In this document: one piece after another, positions 18,114-27,700 of the stretch
Layout: every line of letters starts with the position of its first letter
How positions within the stretch are numbered: position 1 is the first letter of the stretch
Source of the DNA: Halomonas sp.
GTDB lineage: Bacteria; Pseudomonadota; Gammaproteobacteria; Pseudomonadales; Halomonadaceae
Assembly (NCBI RefSeq): GCF_011050415.1
Contig: NZ_DRFS01000004.1
Location: 39,910-103,909, forward strand
Direction: 5' to 3'
Length of the DNA: 64,000 nt
Made by a program: the position numbers and the translations under genes
Notes under the pieces: model-generated
What the model saw: only the letters and a program-made list of their open reading frames with translations
The model's database searches: none
Told to the model about the DNA's origin: nothing

Positions 18114-18707
18114 ATGCTTCGGCGTCATTTTTTACGAGTTTCAGGTGTACTGTTGGCCAGCGCTTGGTTAGCCGGTTGTGCTAGCCCGCAATATTTACAG
18201 CTTAGCCCAGAGCGCAGCGCTGATGTGCCGCAAGTGGGGTCTGGACAACAGGTGACTGTGATTGCACAAGATGGTCGTGAAAGCGACATTATTGGCAACC
18301 GCGCGGGTGGCGGCATGTCGACTGCGCATATTACGGTGAGTAGCCACGAGTTGATCCCGCGCTTGCAGGAAGAAGCAGAGCGTGCCGTTCGCGACATGGG
18401 CTTTAGTCCTACTACGGAGCAGGCCCAGGGGCGCCCAAGCCTAACCCTGGAACTCGCTAGCTTGAACTATGGACGTGGTGACAGCGGTCAGCCAATGGTC
18501 GATGAGGCGCGACTTGAAGGCGTGTTACGTGCTATTGCGCAAAATAAAGGCACAACCTATACCGGCACGTATACCTCACGTCGCACCCAGGGCTATGCCG
18601 TTCGCCCCGGTTCAGATAGCAATACGCGCATGTTAAGCGACCTACTTAGCGATGCCATGAACCGCGCGTTCAGTGACCCTGAGCTAGGCCGCTTGTTGGC
18701 ACGCTAA
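18114..18707 (+). CDS. yajG: YajG-family lipoprotein
   Basis: 197 residues; ATG follows GGAGGAAGACC. Signal peptide with lipobox LAGC, so the mature protein starts at Cys22 and is lipidated. The body (QYLQLSPE, ELIPRLQEEAERAVRDMGF, LTLELASLNYG, GTYTSRRTQGYAVRP, LSDLLSDAMNRAFSDPEL) follows the YajG pattern. Probably outer-membrane associated; function not established. Monocistronic, with a hairpin between it and tpm. Confidence 0.85.
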   Translation: MLRRHFLRVSGVLLASAWLAGCASPQYLQLSPERSADVPQVGSGQQVTVIAQDGRESDIIGNRAGGGMSTAHITVSSHELIPRLQEEAERAVRDMGFSPTTEQAQGRPSLTLELASLNYGRGDSGQPMVDEARLEGVLRAIAQNKGTTYTGTYTSRRTQGYAVRPGSDSNTRMLSDLLSDAMNRAFSDPELGRLLAR

Positions 18708-18747
18708 CGCCGATTACCGGCACGCTCTTTGTCTGACGCGAGTAATA

Positions 18748-18791
18748 CGGACCGCGCCCTTAACCTTAAAGGCACCTAAAGGCGCGGTCCG
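18748..18791. terminator. Hairpin between yajG and tpm
   Basis: A perfect 11-bp GC-rich stem CGGACCGCGCC (18748-18758) pairs with 18781-18791, loop 22 nt, between two convergent genes; the right arm lies inside the last codons of tpm. Likely a bidirectional transcript end, though no long T-run follows. Confidence 0.45.
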
Positions 18792-19408
18792 CGTCGCTCC
18801 AGCCCCCAAACGCTTTCGGTTCTGCCGCGCTCATCAGGGTCGCCCTGCTCCAGAAAGGTAAGTGCAAAATTTGGTGAGAAAAGCCTTTCAATCTCACTAC
18901 TAGGCACGCTGTAAGGTGGCCCCGTCTCTCCTTCTGTATGGGCTAAGCTAATCAGCAAGCCTTTTGCACCCGGCGGTACTAACTGTGCCAAATGAAACGC
19001 GTAGCGCTGACGCGTGGCAGGTGGAAGTGCAATCAACGAAGCCCGGTCATAAAAGGCACCAATTTCAGCGGCCTGCTGTATGTGCAGATGAAAAAAATCC
19101 CCGCACCACAATTCCACACTGCCTTGACGGAAAATATTAAATCCTGCCTGGCGATAGCGTGACACCGATGTACTGCGCTGAGCTAAAAACTGATCAATCG
19201 CCTCAGGGGCAAACTCAATACCGAGAACGGGATAACCCGCATCCGCTAACCAACGCATATCAAGACTCTTACCGCATAACGGCACTAGCACTTTAGTACG
19301 CGGAACAATGCCTAGTGCATCCCAATGACGCAGCAATGCCGGGTGAGCCTGCTGCAGGTGAAAGCCTATACGCCCCTCTTGCCAACGCTTGCGCCATTGA
19401 TCACTCAT
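18776..19408 (-). CDS. tpm: Thiopurine S-methyltransferase
   Basis: 210 residues, family-typical. N-terminal W..RWQEGRIGFH segment, then SAM-binding VLVPLCGKSLDMRWLADAGYPVLGIE and AIDQF, and YDRASLIALPPATRQRY. In bacteria this family methylates thiopurines and also selenium and tellurium compounds. The catalytic fold is a class I methyltransferase. It stands between yajG and the ygiM-like gene; no operon partner is obvious. Confidence 0.93.
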   Translation of the reverse strand: MSDQWRKRWQEGRIGFHLQQAHPALLRHWDALGIVPRTKVLVPLCGKSLDMRWLADAGYPVLGIEFAPEAIDQFLAQRSTSVSRYRQAGFNIFRQGSVELWCGDFFHLHIQQAAEIGAFYDRASLIALPPATRQRYAFHLAQLVPPGAKGLLISLAHTEGETGPPYSVPSSEIERLFSPNFALTFLEQGDPDERGRTESVWGLERRGPRL

Positions 19409-19460
19409 TGTTCGCCAGCCTCGCTATTGATCGCGCCAACCTATGATACATATCAGCGTG

Positions 19461-20096
19461 CTAGAACCAACGGTCACGCTTTTTACGCCGACGCGGAAGA
19501 TGCGGCACAATCAGACCGACTAATAGGCCAGCTCCAGCAACGCCGCCACCGTACATGAAATAGCGCATCAGGAGGTCTTCTTCCTGGGTCTCCAGGCGCG
19601 CTTGAAGCGCCCTTACCTGCTGACGCGACTGTTCAGCCTGGCTATCAAGCTCTTGATTACTTGCTTCAAGCTCGACAATACGGCGCTCTCGAACTTCTAA
19701 CGTTTCAGTCATCGACGAAACACGCTGCTCCCATGCCTCGTTGATGCCATCCAATTCAGCCGTTAACTCTTCGACCTGCTCTTCCAATGCCGGTAACTGC
19801 TCAATTGCGCTGGGCGTTGGTTGAAGCTCGTCGCTCAATACCCAGACAGCATTCCCTTCACTGTTGCGTACTCGGCTGTAGTTGCCGCTGGTTTCCAGCA
19901 CATCCACCTGTTCACCGGCATTTAACGTGCCGATGATGCGGTATCCATCTGTCGGGCCGCTACGCACATAAGTGCTGAGCTCATCGGTTACCCACGCTTG
20001 GTTACCCGACTGCGCATCAACCCCCATACTTGCCACACTTAACAACACGCCAGCCGCAGCGGCGTAATATCGAAAACGAACTCTATTTACGTGCAT
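19461..20096 (-). CDS. ygiM: SH3-domain membrane protein, YgiM/TIGR04211 family
   Basis: 211 residues. Signal peptide (ends VDAQS), a bacterial SH3 domain at about 33-95 (WVTDELSTYVRSGPTDGYRIIGTLNAG, then WVLSDELQ), a coiled coil of about 75 residues (~100-170), and a single C-terminal transmembrane helix (~180-198) followed by the basic tail RRRKKRDRWF. This order is that of YgiM-type proteins. The SH3 domain suggests binding to peptidoglycan or a periplasmic partner; no enzymatic motif is visible. Confidence 0.87.
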   Translation of the reverse strand: MHVNRVRFRYYAAAAGVLLSVASMGVDAQSGNQAWVTDELSTYVRSGPTDGYRIIGTLNAGEQVDVLETSGNYSRVRNSEGNAVWVLSDELQPTPSAIEQLPALEEQVEELTAELDGINEAWEQRVSSMTETLEVRERRIVELEASNQELDSQAEQSRQQVRALQARLETQEEDLLMRYFMYGGGVAGAGLLVGLIVPHLPRRRKKRDRWF

Positions 20097-20182
20097 AACA
20101 TCATGTCCTAATTAAAACGCTGCAAGGCGGACGAGCCAACAACGTTTGTCGCTTAACTTAGCGGTGCGTTTGTCTCATACGC

Positions 20183-20512
20183 TTACCCTTCTCCGCGCGG
20201 TGGCAACGGAAAGGGACGGGGGAACTCCGCTACTCGAGCATCGCTTTTAACCGCCTTCAATGGCCCCTCGCGCTCTACCTCATCAATCCGCACAATGGCG
20301 TTTAATGGTAGATAACTACGCTTAACGCCTTCGAAGGTTCGCTGCAATTTTTCAGTCGCAGGGTCAACGACTACCCGTGAAGCATCGTCAAAGACAAACT
20401 CCTCGACTTCAATAAAGCCCCAGAGTTCGCTTTGAAAGATCTCTCGGACATATAAATCCCATATTTCACCCTGCTGGTGAACCACCACACGGTAGATCGG
20501 CTTGGCCGCCAT
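20183..20512 (-). CDS. DUF1820 family protein
   Basis: 109 residues with a GAGGA ribosome site. Features IYRVVVHQQGEIWDLYVREIFQSELWGFIEVEEFVF and a C-terminal LPLNAIVRIDEVEREG that match the small DUF1820 proteins of gammaproteobacteria. No signal peptide or membrane helix, so cytosolic. Function unknown. A Pro/Arg-rich tail follows the conserved part. Confidence 0.85.
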   Translation of the reverse strand: MAAKPIYRVVVHQQGEIWDLYVREIFQSELWGFIEVEEFVFDDASRVVVDPATEKLQRTFEGVKRSYLPLNAIVRIDEVEREGPLKAVKSDARVAEFPRPFPLPPRGEG

Positions 20513-20706
20513 CTTGGCCTATTCCTCTTGCCATTTGTACATGAAGTTGAACCGCCTAGCTTACCATAATCGCGCCCGTACGCCTTTAGCTAACCCTCCG
20601 TTAATGCTCCGTACAATGCGCTCATTAGCCGGGCATACGTCCCGTCGTGTATGGTGGGGTGAGTAATTTGGCAATTCTGTTCACGCACCAGGTAGGAGTC
20701 ATTAAC

Positions 20707-21930
20707 ATGCAAAAGGATCCAAATAAGGGCTATATCGCCTTATTAGGTTGGAGCCTCAATGCGATTGAAGCGGCTGAAAATTTTAACCGCCGCTACATAG
20801 TCGTTGCACCTGATTGGGCCGAAGAGTATTGCCAAAAACATGATATCCCCTATGTACCTTGGAATTTTGAGCGCCTTAATGACCGCTCCATTGAAATCGC
20901 CGAAACCCTAAAAGATAAGGGGGTTGATGTCGCAATCCCACTTTACGAAGAAACCGTAGAGTGGGCTGGGGCCATCAACTCTGTACTTCTGGACAATCCA
21001 CGCATTTACGGTCAATCGCTTCTACTTCGCGATAAGGCGTTGATGAAACGTCGTGCTCAGCTAGGTGGCATACGCGTAGGTATCTTTGAAGAAGCTCACG
21101 ATAAAGAAGACGTCGTGCGTTTCCTCAAACGCGTTAACCAGACCCTACTTAAGCTTGATGGCGATCCCAACGATCCGATTCACCTGAAAGCGTTTGATAA
21201 AGCTGGCTGCTTAGGCCACCGCGTTATTCGTACGCCAGATGAAGTGGATACCATCCCCGACGAAGAGTTCCCCGTGCTGATGGAATCACACCTGGATGGC
21301 TGGGAGTTTGCCGTTGAGGCGTGGATTCACGATGGCAAAATCGCCTTTTTAAATATCTCTGAATACGTGACCCTAGGCTACTCGGTATTTGTGCCCGCTT
21401 CTCCAGAGCTTGAAAAGTATCGTGAGCAGATTACTCAGCAGATCGAAAAGCTGATTAAAGCGTTTGATATTGAATTTGGTATGATTCACCCGGAATACTT
21501 TGTCACCAGTGACGGTGAGATGTACTTTGGCGAAGTGGCTTATCGTCCGCCTGGCTTTAAAGTATTTGAGTTGCTTGAGCGGGTTTATGGCTTCAACGCC
21601 TACCAAGCCACTTACTTGGTATTCGATCCGAAAAGCACTAAAGAAGAAGTGGCCACGTTTTTCCCGAAAGAAGTGGTCGATGCTAATGGCTTCGCCGGCT
21701 GTTTTGGTGTTTATCCGCGCCGGCGCGTGGTTAGCCGCTTGGAAATCCCTGAAGAGACCGAAGATCACCCCTACTTTGAGTCTCATGAGCTAACTTCACC
21801 CGTAGAAGAAACCGTTACCAAACGCACTGCCTTTGGTACCCATTGGGGTCTGATCTACTTCAAAGGCGAGGATGCGCATACCATCCGCGATCTGCTAAAA
21901 CGCCAAGAAGACCTCGACTTCTATGTATAA
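20707..21930 (+). CDS. ATP-grasp domain ligase
   Basis: 407 residues from ATG 20707, chosen because GGAG lies 8 bases upstream; an upstream frame to 20647 has no ribosome site. An N-terminal Rossmann-like pre-ATP-grasp part (1-~105, GYIALLGWSLNAIEAAENF), then the ATP-grasp core from RDKALMKRRA (~108) to PPGFKVFELL (~290), with HLKAFDKAGCLGHRV, LMESHLDGWEFAVEAW and the metal site FGEVAYRPPG (Glu276), and a C-terminal ~100 residues. Such enzymes join a carboxylate to an amine or thiol via an acyl phosphate. It resembles carbamoyl-phosphate-synthase-like ATP-grasp ligases, not a known pathway enzyme. The next gene starts 30 bp later and is probably co-transcribed; substrate unknown. Confidence 0.85.
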   Translation: MQKDPNKGYIALLGWSLNAIEAAENFNRRYIVVAPDWAEEYCQKHDIPYVPWNFERLNDRSIEIAETLKDKGVDVAIPLYEETVEWAGAINSVLLDNPRIYGQSLLLRDKALMKRRAQLGGIRVGIFEEAHDKEDVVRFLKRVNQTLLKLDGDPNDPIHLKAFDKAGCLGHRVIRTPDEVDTIPDEEFPVLMESHLDGWEFAVEAWIHDGKIAFLNISEYVTLGYSVFVPASPELEKYREQITQQIEKLIKAFDIEFGMIHPEYFVTSDGEMYFGEVAYRPPGFKVFELLERVYGFNAYQATYLVFDPKSTKEEVATFFPKEVVDANGFAGCFGVYPRRRVVSRLEIPEETEDHPYFESHELTSPVEETVTKRTAFGTHWGLIYFKGEDAHTIRDLLKRQEDLDFYV

Positions 21931-21960
21931 TCCTCGCTAATGCTGGGTTAAGGAGTCACC

Positions 21961-24006
21961 GTGAAGACAGATCAAGAGACGTCTTCTCAAGAAGATAGCA
22001 AGCTCAATGGACTATTGAGCAAATTTGACGATGCCGTGCGCCTGCTAACCCAGGCACCCGCTTTCTCAAAGGCCGCCAAACTGCCGCGCGTGATGGACAC
22101 TGCACGGCGAGTACTTCTTCAGGATGGCGGTTGTGAAGCACTGGAGGCCCGCGCGCAAGCGTTCGAAGACGCCGGTGTTTTTTTAGGTTCCGATTGGGAA
22201 ACCCCTCAATTCTTAGTGCCCACGCTAACCACCTTCGCTCTGAAAAGTGCCGATGCCAATGTGGTTGTCATTGAAACGTTAAGTGAACTCAGGCTTCTCG
22301 CTGTCGCTAAGGGCGACTACGAGCACCCTCTTGTCTCAGCAGATCATTCCCACCATTACCTCACCCAGGTGATGGCGATTAATCTATGGCTGCTTTTCTT
22401 ACCCCCCAGCGAGGCGGAACGCGAAACCCAGGGGCGGCTAGCCACTATTCCGCGCCAGCTTTTCCAGCACCTCGCTGAGCGAATTGGTTACGAACATATT
22501 GTTGATCAGCTAATCGATGAGATTTGGCGCATTTTAAAACAGCGCCCAATCCAAGTAGATGCTATCAAACAGATGATCACTCAGATTGCGCTTTGTCAGG
22601 TGAACCCAGCCATTGATCTTGGCGCTAGCGGCCAGGGTGCAGATAGGCTCGTCAGCTCACTATACGGCCCCACCCAAGCTTGCCGCGAAGACCCGGGGGT
22701 GGATGTTTATCGCGAACGCTTAGAGCATATGGATCAAGCCGCCCTTCAAGCTGAATCCACGGGCTTTGCGCGAGCGATGCACGACACAGGCTTAGCATCC
22801 CCCTATCACGCCGTACTGTTACGCCACTTACTTGAAGAGGGCGATCACTTACTGGCCGAAGCAATGGGCCTGTCGTCCACTGGACGAGACTGCCTGCTCT
22901 GCTATCGTGAGTTAGTGCAAGCGCTTATACGTGGCGGCGTTTACCCTGCCACTTGCCAAGCGGTCTATGGCCTTGCACTGATGCTTGAGCGCGGCATTCT
23001 CTATGAACCCCCGGTCGCGCCAGCCATGTGGCGTCAGCTCAATCTTACGCTTTCTGAGTGGGCGCAGTCGCGACTTAGCGTGGCCTATGGCGACAGTGTT
23101 TCTCCACGTGCACGCTTAATTGAAGGCGTGCTTTGTATGCTGGGGCTGCCCTTGGGCGTTGGTCAAGGCAACAACCCGACCTGCCAATCGGCACGTGCGC
23201 TTTCCATGTGGGCGTATAACGACCCCGACTATCTGCTGCAAATGGTGGCATGGGCGGCACGTGATAACGAGATTATTATGCATTTTGAGGGACAACCCAT
23301 CTCTTCAATGGAGAGCGCATCAGGGGTTGCCACTGAACTGCCGATGGATCTTGACCCTGTTTCGCTAATTGTAGTGCCCCACCTTGACCGCATTTATGCG
23401 GAAATGGGCCGACGCTGCATAGGACGTGAAGGCGATCCCCATCGCTGGGTTAATCCCGAATTTCACGGCTGGTGGTCAGGACGTGGCTTTCGCATCAATG
23501 TCGATGTAGCTACCGGGCAGCTGAGCGATGTCGATAATTTTGTGCGCCATTTCTATGCCTGCTACCACCCTTACTACAATGGCAATCAGCCATTGATCCA
23601 CCCGCAGCCTGCGGGCGTTGCGGTGACCGATAGTGCAGCGCGATTTATTGGCTGGCATGCCATTACTATTTTGCGCGCCTCACTCGACCCCACTGATGTC
23701 ATGCGCGTTTATTTCTACAACCCTAACAATGACAGCGGTCAGGATTGGGGAGATGGCGTCATCGTGAGCACGTCGGGCAACGGTGAGCGCTTTGGTGAAG
23801 CATCGCTACCTTTTGAACTCTTCGTATCGCGTCTATACATTTATCATTATGACCCGCTGGAACACGGGGAAGTGGCGGCGGTCACTAGTGATGAATTGGA
23901 AAATGTTAAGCACTACTTGCACCGTAGCTGGGGGGCTACCCGCATACCGCCTATTGAGCTGCAAGCAGACCAAGGCCCCAACGCGCCTCCTGATGAAATA
24001 TCATAG
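21961..24006 (+). CDS. Uncharacterised 681-residue protein with papain-like Cys/His/Asn signatures
   Basis: 681 residues from GTG 21961 with AAGGAG 7 bases before. No signal peptide or membrane helix. The first ~380 residues are helical and unrecognised. The C-terminal ~280 carry a papain-like pattern: Gln402-Gly403 six residues before Cys408 (GQGNNPTCQ, the same spacing as the oxyanion Gln and nucleophile of papain), HA in GWHAITI (His566), and Asn587 in YFYNPNN followed by DWG. This suggests a C1-like cysteine peptidase or amide/transglutaminase enzyme. It directly follows the ATP-grasp ligase, so the two may make and trim, or attach, one peptide or amide bond. I know no characterised homologue; function is inference. 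Confidence 0.7.
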   Translation: MKTDQETSSQEDSKLNGLLSKFDDAVRLLTQAPAFSKAAKLPRVMDTARRVLLQDGGCEALEARAQAFEDAGVFLGSDWETPQFLVPTLTTFALKSADANVVVIETLSELRLLAVAKGDYEHPLVSADHSHHYLTQVMAINLWLLFLPPSEAERETQGRLATIPRQLFQHLAERIGYEHIVDQLIDEIWRILKQRPIQVDAIKQMITQIALCQVNPAIDLGASGQGADRLVSSLYGPTQACREDPGVDVYRERLEHMDQAALQAESTGFARAMHDTGLASPYHAVLLRHLLEEGDHLLAEAMGLSSTGRDCLLCYRELVQALIRGGVYPATCQAVYGLALMLERGILYEPPVAPAMWRQLNLTLSEWAQSRLSVAYGDSVSPRARLIEGVLCMLGLPLGVGQGNNPTCQSARALSMWAYNDPDYLLQMVAWAARDNEIIMHFEGQPISSMESASGVATELPMDLDPVSLIVVPHLDRIYAEMGRRCIGREGDPHRWVNPEFHGWWSGRGFRINVDVATGQLSDVDNFVRHFYACYHPYYNGNQPLIHPQPAGVAVTDSAARFIGWHAITILRASLDPTDVMRVYFYNPNNDSGQDWGDGVIVSTSGNGERFGEASLPFELFVSRLYIYHYDPLEHGEVAAVTSDELENVKHYLHRSWGATRIPPIELQADQGPNAPPDEIS

Positions 24007-24034
24007 GCCTGATTAGCGAATAATACCCTCACTC

Positions 24035-24793
24035 ATGATACGACTTGATCAACTACTGGTCAGCCAAGGGCTGGCCAACTCTCGTACCCGTGCGCAGCGA
24101 CTCATCCGCCATGGAAGAGTGCGCCTAGCTAATAGCGGCAATCTGCTAACCAAAGCCTCTGAAAAATGGCCGGAAAATACTCGCTTTCGCGTTGAGGACG
24201 ATCCAGAAGAGCGCTATGTATCTCGTGCAGGACTGAAACTGGAAGCCGTGCTGAAAACGCTTGAGCTACGCTTTGACGATTGCGTTGTACTCGATATTGG
24301 ACAATCTACCGGCGGCTTCACTGACTGTGCATTGCGTTTTGGCGCGCAGCATGTGGTGGGAATTGAAGTAGGTCATGGGCAGCTTGCTGCCGAGCTGCGA
24401 GGCAACCCACACGTTACTTGCCTGGAAGGCATAAATGCCCGCGACATGAGCAGCTCAGAGGCGCTCAAGAGTGTGCTTGCCATTACGCCCATTAATATCG
24501 CGGTAATGGATGTCTCATTTATATCCCAAACGCTGATTCTGCCCGAAATTGCCGCCCTGCTACCCTCTGGCGGCCAACTGATTTCACTGGTTAAACCTCA
24601 ATTTGAACTAAATCCTGGCGCTTTGGATAAACGTGGGGTGGTACGCGATGCCACGCTTTTTGCAGACGTTGAAGCCAGCATTCGACGCGCCTGTGACGAA
24701 TGCGGGCTGATCATTCAACATTGGCAGGAGAGCCCTATCACCGGAGGTGATGGAAATAGAGAATTTCTTCTCCACGCCATTACTAAGGTTTAA
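24035..24793 (+). CDS. tlyA: TlyA-family rRNA 2'-O-methyltransferase
   Basis: 252 residues. N-terminal S4 RNA-binding domain (1-~60, IRLDQLLVSQGLANSRTRAQRLIRHGRV), then an FtsJ-like class I methyltransferase with SAM site VLDIGQSTGGFTDCAL, VGIEVGHGQL, and MDVSFISQTLILPEI and LVKPQFE. TlyA enzymes methylate the 2'-O of cytidines in 16S and/or 23S rRNA; older annotations call them hemolysins. Close behind the papain-like gene (28 bp), possibly the same transcript. Its stop overlaps the mscK stop by 4 bases on the opposite strand. Confidence 0.9.
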   Translation: MIRLDQLLVSQGLANSRTRAQRLIRHGRVRLANSGNLLTKASEKWPENTRFRVEDDPEERYVSRAGLKLEAVLKTLELRFDDCVVLDIGQSTGGFTDCALRFGAQHVVGIEVGHGQLAAELRGNPHVTCLEGINARDMSSSEALKSVLAITPINIAVMDVSFISQTLILPEIAALLPSGGQLISLVKPQFELNPGALDKRGVVRDATLFADVEASIRRACDECGLIIQHWQESPITGGDGNREFLLHAITKV

Positions 24794-27700
24794 GTCGCCC
24801 CAGGCGGGGATAGCGGTGGAGTGAGCGGCTTAGCCGACTGTATTTTTACTGAGTCGCCTTTATCTGGGTGTAGCCATACGTCCATTTGCTCATATGCTAT
24901 GCGCACACCGGCCTCGCGAAACAACTCATCGACACGGCAGTTGACTTCATCTGCCGCAAAGAGACGATCCAAGAGATCATTGACGAAAATACGCAGCTCA
25001 AAATTTAGACTGTGCTGGCCGTAGCTTAAGCAGAACACCTGGGGCTCTGGGTCGCTTAGCACGCGTGGATTTTCATCCGCTGCCTGACGTAACAGCTGAT
25101 GAACCTTCGGCATATCTGAGCCATGCGCCACGCCGTAAGTCAGCACGACGCGAGTGACGTTATCTGATAGCGACCAATTAATCAGTTGGTCAGTCACAAA
25201 TGTTTTGTTGGGGATAATAATCTCTTTACGATCAAAGTCGGTGACAGTGGTCGCGCGTATGCGTATGCGATTGACCGTTCCGTGTAGATTACCAATCGTA
25301 ATAGTATCGCCAATGCGAATCGGACGTTCGAACAGGATAATCAATCCTGATATAAAATTGGCAAAAATCTCTTGTAGACCAAAGCCCAACCCCACACTCA
25401 AGGCAGCGACTAGCCACTGAAGCTTATCCCATGAGACGCCCAGTGTAGCGAGCCCCATTACTATCCCGGTACCGACAATGATGTAAGAGAGTAGTGAGCT
25501 AATGGCGTAGGCACTGCCCTGCTTCAATGTCAGCCGAGATAGCACCATCACTTCCAGCAAGCCAGGCAAATTGCGCGCCATTATAAAGGTAATAGCAATC
25601 ACCAGCAGAGCGGTAAAGACGTCTGAGATCGACAAAACATCATTAACTAAATCACCTTCTTCAGCATCCCAGAGCGATACGTTGTCTAAATAGCCAAGTA
25701 CTGAGAGCAAATCAGACCACACCAAATAAAGCAGTGCACTGAAACCAATCAACACAATCAGTTTGGAAAGGCGCATCGACTGGCTATTGATTTGCTCCAT
25801 ATCGAGTGGCGGCTCTTCAACGACTTCAAGCCCTCCTTCTGCGCCCTCTTGTACCTGGGCACGGCGGCGAGCCAGCGCACGGCGATAGGCTAGCCGACGC
25901 GCTGCTACCGCTAAACTTCTTACCAGGGTGGCTTCTACCACTACCCACAGCCCTAGTATATAAAGAGTGATGGCAAATCTACTCACTAAACGCAGCGCGG
26001 TGTATTCATACCCCCAAGCCACTAAGCCAAGCAGTATAAGCGGTACCGATGCCATAGACAGGCCCAACAGCAAGCGAAACAAGCGCACACCAAAGACGGG
26101 TATATGCGCCAATATCAGCTGCGCTAGCCACCAACTCATAGCGATCAAACCGAACGAAAATAAGCCAAAGGCGACAGGGCGCATCGCCAGTGGGGTTTCC
26201 AATTGCTCCGACATAGCGGCAATACCAATCACCGGCATCAGGGCAACACCCAAGCCACCCAGCAATTGTCGCAAACGAGCGGTATAAATAGGCGACCAGG
26301 TAAAGTGGCGTTCGGCCACACCGTCGCGCACCAACAACCTACGTACCCACGCCACCACAGCCCAGCTTAAGGCTAACTGAAGCAGTGCAGGGGCAACGCT
26401 GCTTGCTAAAGGGCCTGAGGTGGTTAATAGCCCGACTCCAATACCAGCGACGGCTAATGGGCCAGAGAGCGCCAAAAGTGCATTTAATAGCACTGCCTTG
26501 GGAGTATGCAGCTGAGTGTCGCTTTTAAGCCGACCAATCTGGGAGTGTAAATCGGCTAAGTTTGCCTTAATTTTTCGCCTCAAGGCGATTAATAATACGC
26601 TTACCAGTATAAAAGGCGCGCCCTTTAATATCTCCCATGAACCGCCTTGCCAACGCGTTGGCAAAATCGCTCGCCACTCACCCTCTTGCCACTCTAATAA
26701 TAAATTACCTGGCAACTGACGCAGCCAGTTCAAATCCAGGGGACGGCTATTGGCGACCCAAAACAACTGCTCATCAATAGTTTCGCGCAGCTCACTGGTA
26801 GTCACTAATAGCTGCTGCTGATTAAGTTGTAGCTCAATAGCGGCACTCAATAAACTACCGTAGGATTGCTCCAACTGCTCGACCAGCTCTCGGCGGGATT
26901 GATAAAGCCGCGAAAGTGAATCCACTAGCCCGGGGGTTGCTTCAATGCCCGCCTCCTCTAAACGCGAAGCGGCAAACTGCTCACTTTGTCGGAGCTGATC
27001 ACGCTGGCGCACCAAATCAAACTGCTTTAAGCGCAGGTCTGCGATTTCGTCCTGTAAATCTCGCCGTGGGACCACCGGGGGCAACGATTGGCGCTGCTCT
27101 CGCAGAATACGCGACAGTAACTGGCTGCCGCGTATGGCATCAATCTGCTCATTAAGGCTTCGCTGCAGCTGGCGCACATGCTCTAACTGCCGCTGGGCTT
27201 CGATATTTTCCCTTACGATACTATTAGCGCGATCCGTTGCACGCAGTAGTTCAAGGCTTAACGTCTGATTGGTTTGTTGCGCTTGCAATACAACGGGATG
27301 CCCTGCGGCAATTAAAGGATCGTCTCTAGCAGCATCGGCAATCGCTTGTTCAGAGGCTAAGCGCCGCTGACGATCAATAACCCCTTGCAGTATGCTGAGC
27401 TGCTGCTCCTGGTAGTCGATCTGCAACAGCAGTACATCCCGCCGCTGCTGAGAGAGCTCGCGCAAACGACTATTAGCGCTCAGCTCTCGCTGAAAAAAGC
27501 TTACTTCGCGGTCGGCAAGCACCCGCTCAAGGCGCCACTGAATCAATCGCGCATCATTAAGCGCGGAGAGCTGGCGATCTGCCAACAAAGCCTCGCGCTC
27601 ATCGTGCTGTCGGCGTAAACTCTCTGCTCGCTGTAATGTCTCCGCGATGGATTGCTGGGCGCGTTCAGGAAGGGTTTGGGCGGCAATCAATTGTGAATTC

